15,700 nucleotides of DNA from JBHHWH01 sp046756405 (GTDB lineage Bacteria > Actinomycetota > Acidimicrobiia > Spongiisociales > ZC4RG35): NCBI GenBank assembly GCA_046756405.1, contig JBHHWH010000057.1, positions 1 to 15,700 of the forward strand, given 5' to 3'. A model generated the notes under the pieces. It saw nothing but the letters and a program-made list of their open reading frames with translations. It searched no databases and had not been told where the DNA came from. Positions 8,278 to 13,614 of this stretch are shown here, in pieces; position 1 is the first letter of the stretch; each line of letters starts with the position of its first letter. The translations under genes and the position numbers were made by a program.

Positions 8278-8350
8278 TAAACCCTTCCTGGATGGACGAC
8301 AAGAGAGCCTATTGCCCTACCGGGTCGACAGAAAGTCGGAAAAAAGCTGA
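8278..8350 (-). promoter_or_regulatory. hemF-hemA gap, possible internal promoter
   Basis: This 73-nt gap is the only real break in the heme operon. Read on the minus strand it holds a T6 run just after the hemF stop, then TTTCTG, a 17-nt spacer and TAGGCT (8306-8311), which fits a TANNNT -10 element with a weak -35. A start there would give a leader of about 20 nt before hemA and could allow separate control of the committed step. The -35 match is poor, so this is only a candidate. There is no convincing terminator stem. Confidence 0.25.
8283..8289 (-). promoter_or_regulatory. Ribosome binding site of hemA
   Basis: On the minus strand this reads AGGAAGG, 5 nt before the GTG start of hemA. 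It fixes the start choice and is the strongest Shine-Dalgarno in the operon, fitting the fact that hemA is the one internal gene not overlapped by, or nearly touching, its predecessor. Confidence 0.7.
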
Positions 8351-9241
8351 TCAGATCCAGTCGCGGGGAGGAGCGCGGACCATGTCGAGAAGCCTCGCCT
8401 CGGGGCTGGCGGGCTCGGGGTGATGGTCGTAGACCCAGCGGGCGCGCGGGGGTAGCGAGGCCAGAATCGACTCGGTGCGACCTCCGGTCTCCAATCCGAA
8501 GCGGGTTCCCCGATCCCAGACCAGGTTGAACTCGGCGTAGCGTCCCCGCCTGATCTCATGCCACCGCGTCTCCGCCTCCCCGTAGGGCATCTCAATCCGG
8601 CGCCGGAGGATGGGGATGTAGGCCTCGACCAGGGCAGCTCCCAGAGCCTTCTGAAAGGCCCACACCTCGGGAAGACGCGCGGTGAGATGGTCAAAGAAAA
8701 GCCCTCCGACCCCCCGGGCCTCACCGCGATGGGGAAGGTAGAAGTAGCGGTCGCAGGCCTGCTTCCAGGCGGCGTAGTCGGCCACCTCGTTGGCATCGCA
8801 GACTGACTTCATCACCGAATGGAAGTGGCGGGCATCCTCTTCGTACAGGTAGTAGGGCGTCAGGTCTGCCCCTCCTCCGAACCATGCGTGCCCGGCGTCG
8901 GTCTCGAAGTAGCGCAGGTTGGCGTGGAAGGTGGGTGCGTGGGGGTTGCGGGGATGCACGATAATGGAGACCCCGGTGGCGTAGAACTCGCCGGCCCTTG
9001 AGGCGAGTTGCTCGGAGAGCCGGGGAGGGGTCGGGCCGTGGACCGCCGAGAAGTTCACCGCAGCCTTCTCTATGGGCCCCTTACCGGCGAGAATGCGGGT
9101 GGCGCCTCCTCCTCCCTCGGGCCGTTCCCAGAAATCCTCTCGGAAGGTCGAGTGACCGTCAATGGCCTCCAGGGCGCTGCAGAACGCATCCTGAATGTGA
9201 CGGTATGACTCCTCGACCTCGGCCCTCTCCAGCTGTGCCAT
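8351..9241 (-). CDS. hemF: Oxygen-dependent coproporphyrinogen III oxidase
   Basis: A 296-aa enzyme of normal HemF length. It uses O2 to decarboxylate the ring A and B propionates of coproporphyrinogen III, giving protoporphyrinogen IX. No metal or SAM motif is visible or expected. Conserved blocks appear in order: HPRNPHAPTFHANLRYFE (about 96-113), WFGGGADLTPYY (120-131), YFYLPHRGEARGVGGLFFD (166-184), and the C-terminal block from RGRYAEFNLVWDRGT through FGLETGGRTESILASLPP. This last block is the most diagnostic HemF signature. The ATG at 9241 follows the hemH stop by 1 nt. HemF is abundant in Proteobacteria and eukaryotes but uncommon in Actinobacteria, so its presence here is notable. It performs the same chemical step as hemN further down the operon. 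Confidence 0.97.
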   Translation of the reverse strand: MAQLERAEVEESYRHIQDAFCSALEAIDGHSTFREDFWERPEGGGGATRILAGKGPIEKAAVNFSAVHGPTPPRLSEQLASRAGEFYATGVSIIVHPRNPHAPTFHANLRYFETDAGHAWFGGGADLTPYYLYEEDARHFHSVMKSVCDANEVADYAAWKQACDRYFYLPHRGEARGVGGLFFDHLTARLPEVWAFQKALGAALVEAYIPILRRRIEMPYGEAETRWHEIRRGRYAEFNLVWDRGTRFGLETGGRTESILASLPPRARWVYDHHPEPASPEARLLDMVRAPPRDWI

Positions 9242-9242
9242 G

Positions 9243-10277
9243 TCAGACCACCCGACGGATCATGCCGGCCACCGCTTCGGCCCAGACCGGCTCGGCATTC
9301 AGGCAAGGGACCAGGAGGAAATCCTCACCGCCGGACTCCACCCACTGCGCCCTCAAGCGAATCCCGATCTCCTCCAAGGTCTCCAAGCAGTCTGCGGTGA
9401 ATGAGGGAGTGAGCACCGCAAGACGGCCCACCCCCGACCGGAGAAGATCGTCGATCACTACGTCGGTGTAGGGCTCGATCCACTTCTGGCCTGCCAACCG
9501 GGACTGGAAGGCAGTGGAGTAGGTTCCCGGCTCGAGGCCCAGTTCGGTGGCGACGCTCCTGGTGGTAGCGAAACTCTGGGCCCGGTAGCAGAACCGGTTC
9601 GCAGTCGTGGTCCGGTCGCAGCACCCTTCGGAAGCCAGGCACCACTCCCCCGTGGGATCGCTCTTTCGGATCTGTTTCTCAGGTAACCCGTGATAGCTGA
9701 ACAGGATGTGGTCCGGCCGGAACTGGTCCAGGGCAGGCCGGGCCACTTCGGCAACCGACCGAACGAAGCCGGCGTCGTCATAGAAGGAACCGATGGTGAC
9801 TACGTCGGGGGTGTTCCAGCGCTCCCCCACCACACGCAGGACCTCCTCCAGTGCCGACCCGGTGGAGGCCGAGGCGTACTGGGGGAAGAGGGGAAGGATC
9901 ACCAGCCGGTCGCACCCTTCGGCTACCAGTCGCTCCACCGCTTCGGAGATCGGCGGGTTTCGGTAGCGCATCCCGTAGGCGACCCGGTATCCGTCGCCGA
10001 GAAGCTGCTGAACCCGGGCAGCGAGGTTCTCCGTGTGGATGGTGAGGGGTGAACCCTGATCGGTCCAAATCTTCTCATAGGCCTCGGCTGACCTGCGGGG
10101 ACGGAAGGGGAGAATCACCGCCTTGAGAAGAAGGGTCCTAGCTGGGGGGGGCATGTCGAGCACCCTGGGATCGGAGAGGAACTCCCGGAGGTAGGCGCGG
10201 ACGTCGGAGACCTCGGTGGAGTCGGGGGTTCCGAGCTGGATGAGGAGAACCCCGGTGGGAGCTGTTGGTTCGGCCAT
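9243..10277 (-). CDS. hemH: Ferrochelatase with internal four-cysteine [2Fe-2S]-type segment
   Basis: A 344-aa ferrochelatase that inserts Fe2+ into protoporphyrin IX (or, in the coproporphyrin pathway, coproporphyrin III). The N-terminus GVLLIQLGTPDS, the metal-site histidine His196 in FSYHGLPEKQI and the glutamate Glu299 in CLETLEEIG are present. Between residues 213 and 230 lie four cysteines (Cys213, Cys219, Cys220, Cys230), spaced C-x5-CC-x9-C. An internal four-cysteine segment of about 20 residues is the described [2Fe-2S] ligand set of Myxococcus xanthus-type protoporphyrin ferrochelatases. Other cluster-bearing ferrochelatases take three ligands from the C-terminal end, which has no such cysteines here. 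It is the first gene of the heme operon. There is no usual Shine-Dalgarno before the ATG at 10277, and a -10-like TAACTT sits 6 nt upstream, so the transcript may be leaderless. Confidence 0.96.
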   Translation of the reverse strand: MAEPTAPTGVLLIQLGTPDSTEVSDVRAYLREFLSDPRVLDMPPPARTLLLKAVILPFRPRRSAEAYEKIWTDQGSPLTIHTENLAARVQQLLGDGYRVAYGMRYRNPPISEAVERLVAEGCDRLVILPLFPQYASASTGSALEEVLRVVGERWNTPDVVTIGSFYDDAGFVRSVAEVARPALDQFRPDHILFSYHGLPEKQIRKSDPTGEWCLASEGCCDRTTTANRFCYRAQSFATTRSVATELGLEPGTYSTAFQSRLAGQKWIEPYTDVVIDDLLRSGVGRLAVLTPSFTADCLETLEEIGIRLRAQWVESGGEDFLLVPCLNAEPVWAEAVAGMIRRVV

Positions 10278-10283
10278 CCCTAC

Positions 10284-10289
10284 AAGTTA
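10284..10289 (-). promoter_or_regulatory. Candidate -10 element for a leaderless hemH (operon) promoter
   Basis: On the minus strand the hexamer TAACTT (TANNNT type) lies exactly 6 nt before the hemH ATG. Transcription would then begin at or next to the start codon, a layout common in Actinobacteria. No clear -35 hexamer is visible at 16-18 nt, and the sequence just upstream of the ATG (CCTCCTTTAACTTGTAGGG) lacks a properly spaced Shine-Dalgarno. The call is an inference from spacing. Confidence 0.4.
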
Positions 10290-10390
10290 AAGGAGGCGGA
10301 GCCAAACCAAACAACCCATAACCCAGGACGCCGCGGTGGCGATTACAGAAGCGAGGGGGCTGAGGCAGGTCGCCCAGCCAAAGCGAGGAG

Positions 10391-10404
10391 GCTTGACATC
10401 AAGC
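10391..10404. promoter_or_regulatory. Perfect inverted repeat, candidate operator
   Basis: The sequence GCTTGACATCAAGC consists of two 6-bp arms (GCTTGA and TCAAGC) around a 2-nt centre. It sits 113 bp upstream of the hemH start and about 132 bp upstream of the divergent gene. The form is that of a dimeric regulator site. It does not match the Fur, IdeR/DtxR or Irr consensus that I know, so no regulator is proposed. The TTGACA within it lacks a -10 partner. Confidence 0.35.
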
Positions 10405-10454
10405 TGAAGAAGCCCAACGCCCTGGCGGTCCTGGTGGCCGGCCCGGCCACGACG

Positions 10455-10517
10455 GACACCCGGTGAGCTCCAGGCGAGGCCCTGAGACCTCTCGCGGGGG
10501 CTCCCTGTCCGGGTGTC
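10455..10517. repeat. Long imperfect GC-rich hairpin upstream of the surface-protein gene
   Basis: Three nested stems can be paired by eye. The outer stem is 9 bp (GACACCCGG at 10455-10463 with CCGGGTGTC at 10509-10517). The middle stem is 7 bp with one G-T wobble (10465-10471 with 10497-10503). The inner stem is 5-6 bp (10474-10479 with 10490-10495). The structure ends 19 nt before the ATG at 10537. No T-run follows on either strand, so it is not a classical terminator. It may be a structured 5' leader or a protein-binding site. Confidence 0.45.
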
Positions 10518-10536
10518 TCACCGGCTCTAGCCTGTC

Positions 10537-11508
10537 ATGACCATGAGGCTACGGATCGTCACCGGGATGCTCACCCTGGCACTTTCGGGGGTAGCGGTCC
10601 TGGCTTGGGTGCCTCCAGCGCTGGGCTCTCCCACCATCACCCTCGACCCTTCGGAAGGTCCAGCCGGCAGCGTGTTCTTGGTCGAAGGCAATGGCTTTCC
10701 CGCCGGGGAGAAGATCCGGATCCGCTGGGAAGACAAGTCCCTGGGACCGCCGGTCGTCGTCAACGCCTCCGGTGGGTTCAGCGTCTTCCGCACCGTGCCT
10801 GTAGACGCCACCCCTGGTGACTACCTGGTGAGCGCCGTGCTGCAGCCGGGAGGAAACATCATCGTCTCGGCCACGTTCACGGTGGTCGTAGACTCAACCA
10901 CCACCACCACCGCACTAGGCACCACAACCACGACCCAGCCCGCAGCCACTACCACCACGACGGCATCCGCCACCACCACCACGGCGCCCTCCGCCACCAC
11001 TACGCCGGGAGCCGGCACCACCACAACGGAAGCAGGGCTGGTGTTCGTCGTTGAGTTCAGCGCCGACCCTCCCGAAGGGCCTCCGGGGACCGAATTCGAA
11101 CTCGAGGCCCGATTCGTCGGACCCATCAAGCGGGTCAAGATCTGGATGGGTGACGTTCGTCTGGGACGGCCCGTGGCCGTGACCGATGGCAAGCTGCGGG
11201 CAACGTTGACTGTCCCCGATCTGGAGTCCGGCCTCTATTGGCTGCGCATCGAGACCAACGACGGGGAGATCATCACCGCCCGGAGTTATGAAGTCGTGGC
11301 AGAAGACAGCTCTTTGGCAAACCCCGGATCGCAGGCTGCCCTGAGCCTTCGTTCCCCCGCTTACCTGATACTTGCCGGGCTGCTGCTGGTGGCTCTCCTC
11401 TCGGTGTGGTGGATGTGGCGCAAGCCCAAGGAGGAGGAGGGGGCCCCCCAGGCCACGGTCTCAGGTCCCGACGACACGGCCCCACCCCCTGGGACGCCCG
11501 AAGGGTGA
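10537..11508 (+). CDS. Secreted, membrane-anchored protein with duplicated Ig-like domain and Thr-rich linker
   Basis: A 323-aa protein of unknown specific function. Residues 1-30 form a signal peptide (basic start, hydrophobic 11-26, likely cleavage near ALG-SP). Two similar Ig/IPT-like beta domains follow, at about 33-118 and 169-254. They align over PSEGPAGSVFLVE / PPEGPPGTEFELE and PGDYLVSA / SGLYWLRI. Between them lies a linker made mostly of Thr, Ala and Pro (120-164), probably extended and possibly glycosylated. A single membrane helix (about 274-294) precedes a basic-acidic cytoplasmic tail (WRKPKEEE). The likely topology is outside-anchored type I. Start may be the ATG at 10537 or a second ATG two codons later; neither has a clear Shine-Dalgarno. 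It converges with the protease gene, 19 nt away. Similar proteins with Thr-rich linkers are common in Acidimicrobiia; a sortase motif is absent. Confidence 0.8.
   Translation: MTMRLRIVTGMLTLALSGVAVLAWVPPALGSPTITLDPSEGPAGSVFLVEGNGFPAGEKIRIRWEDKSLGPPVVVNASGGFSVFRTVPVDATPGDYLVSAVLQPGGNIIVSATFTVVVDSTTTTTALGTTTTTQPAATTTTTASATTTTAPSATTTPGAGTTTTEAGLVFVVEFSADPPEGPPGTEFELEARFVGPIKRVKIWMGDVRLGRPVAVTDGKLRATLTVPDLESGLYWLRIETNDGEIITARSYEVVAEDSSLANPGSQAALSLRSPAYLILAGLLLVALLSVWWMWRKPKEEEGAPQATVSGPDDTAPPPGTPEG
10894..11028 (+). repeat. Threonine-rich low-complexity coding repeat (ACC/ACG/ACT codons)
   Basis: This in-frame stretch encodes residues 120-164 of the surface protein and consists largely of threonine codons broken by Ala, Pro, Ser, Gln and Gly. 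It is a spacer between the two Ig-like domains. The repeated ACC/ACN triplets make the length prone to slippage between strains. Confidence 0.8.
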
Positions 11509-11527
11509 ACCAGCTCGGTAGCCGGAG

Positions 11528-13417
11528 TTACCTGGTCACCGTGATCGAAGTGCCGTCGCTGTCCTCGTCGGGATCGTGGTTGGCTGTGCTGTCGTAGGTC
11601 AAACCGTCTGCGGCAACGCCATCAACGGTGAAGGTCACCGTGTTGACGCTGGTGTCGACCTTCCCGGTCCTGAACGTGACCGCCCCGGTGTCGTCGGTAG
11701 TCCCCGAGACGGTGCCGGTGAGGTCACCACTCCAGCTGCCGTCCACGGTGGCGCCGGCCACGGGGTTCTCGTTGTCGTCGTGGATGATCACGGTCACCGA
11801 GACCTTCCACCCCTTCCCCTTCCCCTTGGCCGTCCCGTCGATGTCGCCGACGTGGACGCTGGTGGCCGGGGCAGCCGGCTGTGGAGTCGCCGACGCTTCG
11901 GTCGAGTAAACCGACTCGTTGCCGCTGGTGTCGACGGCGGTGACCACGTAGTAGTAGGTGGTGCCGTTGGTCAGCCCGGTATCGGTGAAGGCCGAAGCCG
12001 TGGTGGTGGCCACGTAGCCGTAAGACCCGCTGGAGGTCTCGCTCCGGTACACGTTGTAGGAGGCGAGGTCGGCTTCGGCGTTGTCGGCCCAGTCGAGGTC
12101 GACCTGGGTGTCGCCGGCGGTGGCGATCAGGCCGGTGGGAGCGGCGGGAGCCGTGGTGTCGGGAGCATTGTCCACCGTCGCCGGGGCGAACACGGTGGTA
12201 TTGGAGACGTCGAGCAGCGGCTCCTGGATGCCATCACCGGAGTCGTCGGTCCAGTTGAAGTTGCCGTTGTCGATCAGGGTCTTATACAGCGCCTTGACGT
12301 CGGGATCGCTGTTCGGGTTGCTGACGCTGGCGAGCAGGGCCAGGGCACCGGCGGCGTGAGGTGATGCCATCGAGGTCCCCGAGATCGTGTTGTAGCCGCC
12401 GTCGTTCCAGGTGGAGAGGATGCACACTCCGGGGGCGGTGATCTCTACCAGGCTGCCCCAGTTGGAGAAGTCGGCCAGGGTGTCGTCCTGGTCGGAGCGG
12501 CAAGTCGGGCTACCGAGGCCACCGGGCTCCCCGTCGAAGTCGGCCAGCGCCGAGACGGTGAGCACGTCGGGATGGTTGGCAGGACTGAAAGTCGACGCGT
12601 CTTTGTCGGAGTTCCCCGCCGCCACCGCGTAGGCCACTCCGGCGTCCACCGAGTTGGCGATGGCGGTGTCCAGGGCAGAGGAGCTGAACTCGCCGCCGAG
12701 GCTCATGTTGGCCACTTCGATCTGGTCGGCGTTGGCGGTGACGTAGTCGATGCCGGCGATGATCCAGGAGAGGTAGCCGGACCCGTCACTGCGCAGCACC
12801 TTCACCGACCACAGCCGGGCCCCGGGCGCCTCCCCGACTACACCGAAGTCGTTGTCCAAGGCCCCGATGGTGCCGGCGACGTGGGTGCCGTGGCCGTTGT
12901 CGTCGTCGCCCCCGGACTTACAGCTCTGCTTGAAGGGGCTGCCCCCCGAGCAATTAGTGGAGGCCACCACGTTGAGGTCGGGATGGTCGAGGTCGATGCC
13001 AGTGTCAATGACCGCCACGTCGACGTCGATGCGCTTGTCATCCGTTCCGTCAATTGTGATGTTGGGGTTGTCGTCGGCAAAGATCCGCTGGATACCCGTG
13101 GGCACAGTCTGGGCGTAGAGGGACACCACCTGGTCGGGCTCGACCGAAACCACCCGGGGATCGCGCTGGACGGCCGCCGCTGCCTTGGCGGGAAGGGTGG
13201 CGGAGAATCCCTTGAGGGCGCTGCTGTAAACGAAACCGACCTGACCACGATGGGCGGCAGCGATCTCCGCGGCGGCCGCCGCCGGGTTGGGCACTGTGTC
13301 GTCGAGGACCACGATCACCCGCTGGGGGGCGTCGGCTGCCGGAACGGCGACGGAGGCTCCCGCTGACGCTGTCATCACGAACAGGCCCATCAGGGCCGCT
13401 ACCACTGCTGGTCTCAC
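11528..13417 (-). CDS. Secreted subtilisin-like serine protease (S8) with I9 propeptide, FN3 and Ig-like C-terminal domains
   Basis: A 629-aa exported protease. Order of parts: signal peptide (about 1-30); inhibitor-I9 propeptide (about 31-105, starting QRVIVVLDD); S8 catalytic domain (about 125-385) with Asp138 in AVIDTGIDLDHPDL, His176 in NGHGTHVAGT, oxyanion Asn269 in AAGNSD and Ser349 in SGTSMASPHAAG; a fibronectin type III domain (about 424-512); and a C-terminal Ig-like module (about 519-629) starting HVGDIDGTAKG and ending with a DPDEDSDGTSITVT strand. Cysteines at 156, 166, 306 and 332 could form two disulfides. I chose GTG at 13417 because it has a Shine-Dalgarno 6 nt upstream, begins directly with the signal peptide, and lies downstream of a clear promoter. 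The frame extends to a TTG at 13504, but that lies upstream of the promoter. The protease probably degrades extracellular protein; its target is not known. Confidence 0.93.
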   Translation of the reverse strand: MRPAVVAALMGLFVMTASAGASVAVPAADAPQRVIVVLDDTVPNPAAAAAEIAAAHRGQVGFVYSSALKGFSATLPAKAAAAVQRDPRVVSVEPDQVVSLYAQTVPTGIQRIFADDNPNITIDGTDDKRIDVDVAVIDTGIDLDHPDLNVVASTNCSGGSPFKQSCKSGGDDDNGHGTHVAGTIGALDNDFGVVGEAPGARLWSVKVLRSDGSGYLSWIIAGIDYVTANADQIEVANMSLGGEFSSSALDTAIANSVDAGVAYAVAAGNSDKDASTFSPANHPDVLTVSALADFDGEPGGLGSPTCRSDQDDTLADFSNWGSLVEITAPGVCILSTWNDGGYNTISGTSMASPHAAGALALLASVSNPNSDPDVKALYKTLIDNGNFNWTDDSGDGIQEPLLDVSNTTVFAPATVDNAPDTTAPAAPTGLIATAGDTQVDLDWADNAEADLASYNVYRSETSSGSYGYVATTTASAFTDTGLTNGTTYYYVVTAVDTSGNESVYSTEASATPQPAAPATSVHVGDIDGTAKGKGKGWKVSVTVIIHDDNENPVAGATVDGSWSGDLTGTVSGTTDDTGAVTFRTGKVDTSVNTVTFTVDGVAADGLTYDSTANHDPDEDSDGTSITVTR

Positions 13418-13423
13418 CGTGGG

Positions 13424-13431
13424 TCCTCTCT
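13424..13431 (-). promoter_or_regulatory. Ribosome binding site of the S8 protease gene
   Basis: On the minus strand this reads AGAGAGGA, 6 nt before the GTG at 13417. It decides the start in favour of this GTG over the upstream TTG. Confidence 0.65.
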
Positions 13432-13460
13432 TGGCTCCGCGGCTCTTGCGACCGACTGGA

Positions 13461-13489
13461 ACTTTACACGGGTCAGCAGACACCGTCAA
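13461..13489 (-). promoter_or_regulatory. Sigma-70-type promoter of the S8 protease gene
   Basis: On the minus strand TTGACG (13484-13489) is followed by a 17-nt spacer and TAAAGT (13461-13466). The -35 matches the consensus at 5 of 6 positions, the spacing is optimal, and the -10 fits TANNNT. The predicted transcript would start near 13454, giving a leader of about 37 nt that contains the Shine-Dalgarno. This is the best-formed promoter in the window. Confidence 0.65.
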
Positions 13490-13543
13490 TACCCCCACAT
13501 CCAATCAAGCGAGCCCGAAGGTGGAGCCGTCAGGGGGTTACCA

Positions 13544-13553
13544 GGGATATCCC
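13544..13553. promoter_or_regulatory. Short perfect palindrome between divergent genes
   Basis: GGGATATCCC is a 10-bp perfect palindrome lying between the protease promoter (55 bp from its -35) and the DUF4870 gene (61 bp before its ATG). It could be a small operator. Its length and base content do not exclude chance. The rest of this 110-bp interval shows no clear promoter for the plus-strand gene. Confidence 0.2.
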
Positions 13554-13597
13554 CTATGGACAGCTCACCGATGAGTTGGGAGGATGGGGTGAGTTCC

Positions 13598-13605
13598 AGA
13601 GGGAG
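13598..13605 (+). promoter_or_regulatory. Ribosome binding site of the DUF4870 gene
   Basis: AGAGGGAG lies 9 nt before the ATG at 13615. It supports this start over the in-frame TTG at 13576. Confidence 0.5.
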
Positions 13606-13614
13606 AACAGGGTT

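Larger units (their letters stand above)
10278..10536. other. Divergent intergenic region between hemH and the surface-protein gene
   Basis: This 259-bp region lies between two divergently read genes and must hold both their promoters. It contains the candidate hemH -10, a 14-bp dyad at 10391-10404 and a long imperfect hairpin at 10455-10517. A plus-strand AGGAGG near 10290 is not followed by a plausible start codon at proper distance. One plus-strand frame is open until a stop at 10464-10466, and its last 23 codons look coding-like, but it has no convincing start. I found no RNA gene that I can name. Confidence 0.6.

Noticed and set aside
8339..8353. T6 run after the hemF stop (minus strand) as a terminator
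   Set aside because: No stable stem precedes it, only the short palindrome TGATCA; downstream genes continue the same pathway.
10393..10398. Consensus -35 hexamer TTGACA on the plus strand
   Set aside because: No -10-like hexamer occurs 16-18 nt downstream (the sequence there is AACGCC). The match is better explained as part of the inverted repeat.
10894..11028. Repeated ACC/ACN triplets as a CRISPR-like or minisatellite array
   Set aside because: They are in-frame threonine codons in a linker of a real protein, without constant repeat length or spacers.
13418..13504. TTG start at 13504 for the S8 protease
   Set aside because: It lies upstream of a well-formed promoter and would put 29 residues before the signal peptide. 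The GTG at 13417 has its own Shine-Dalgarno.
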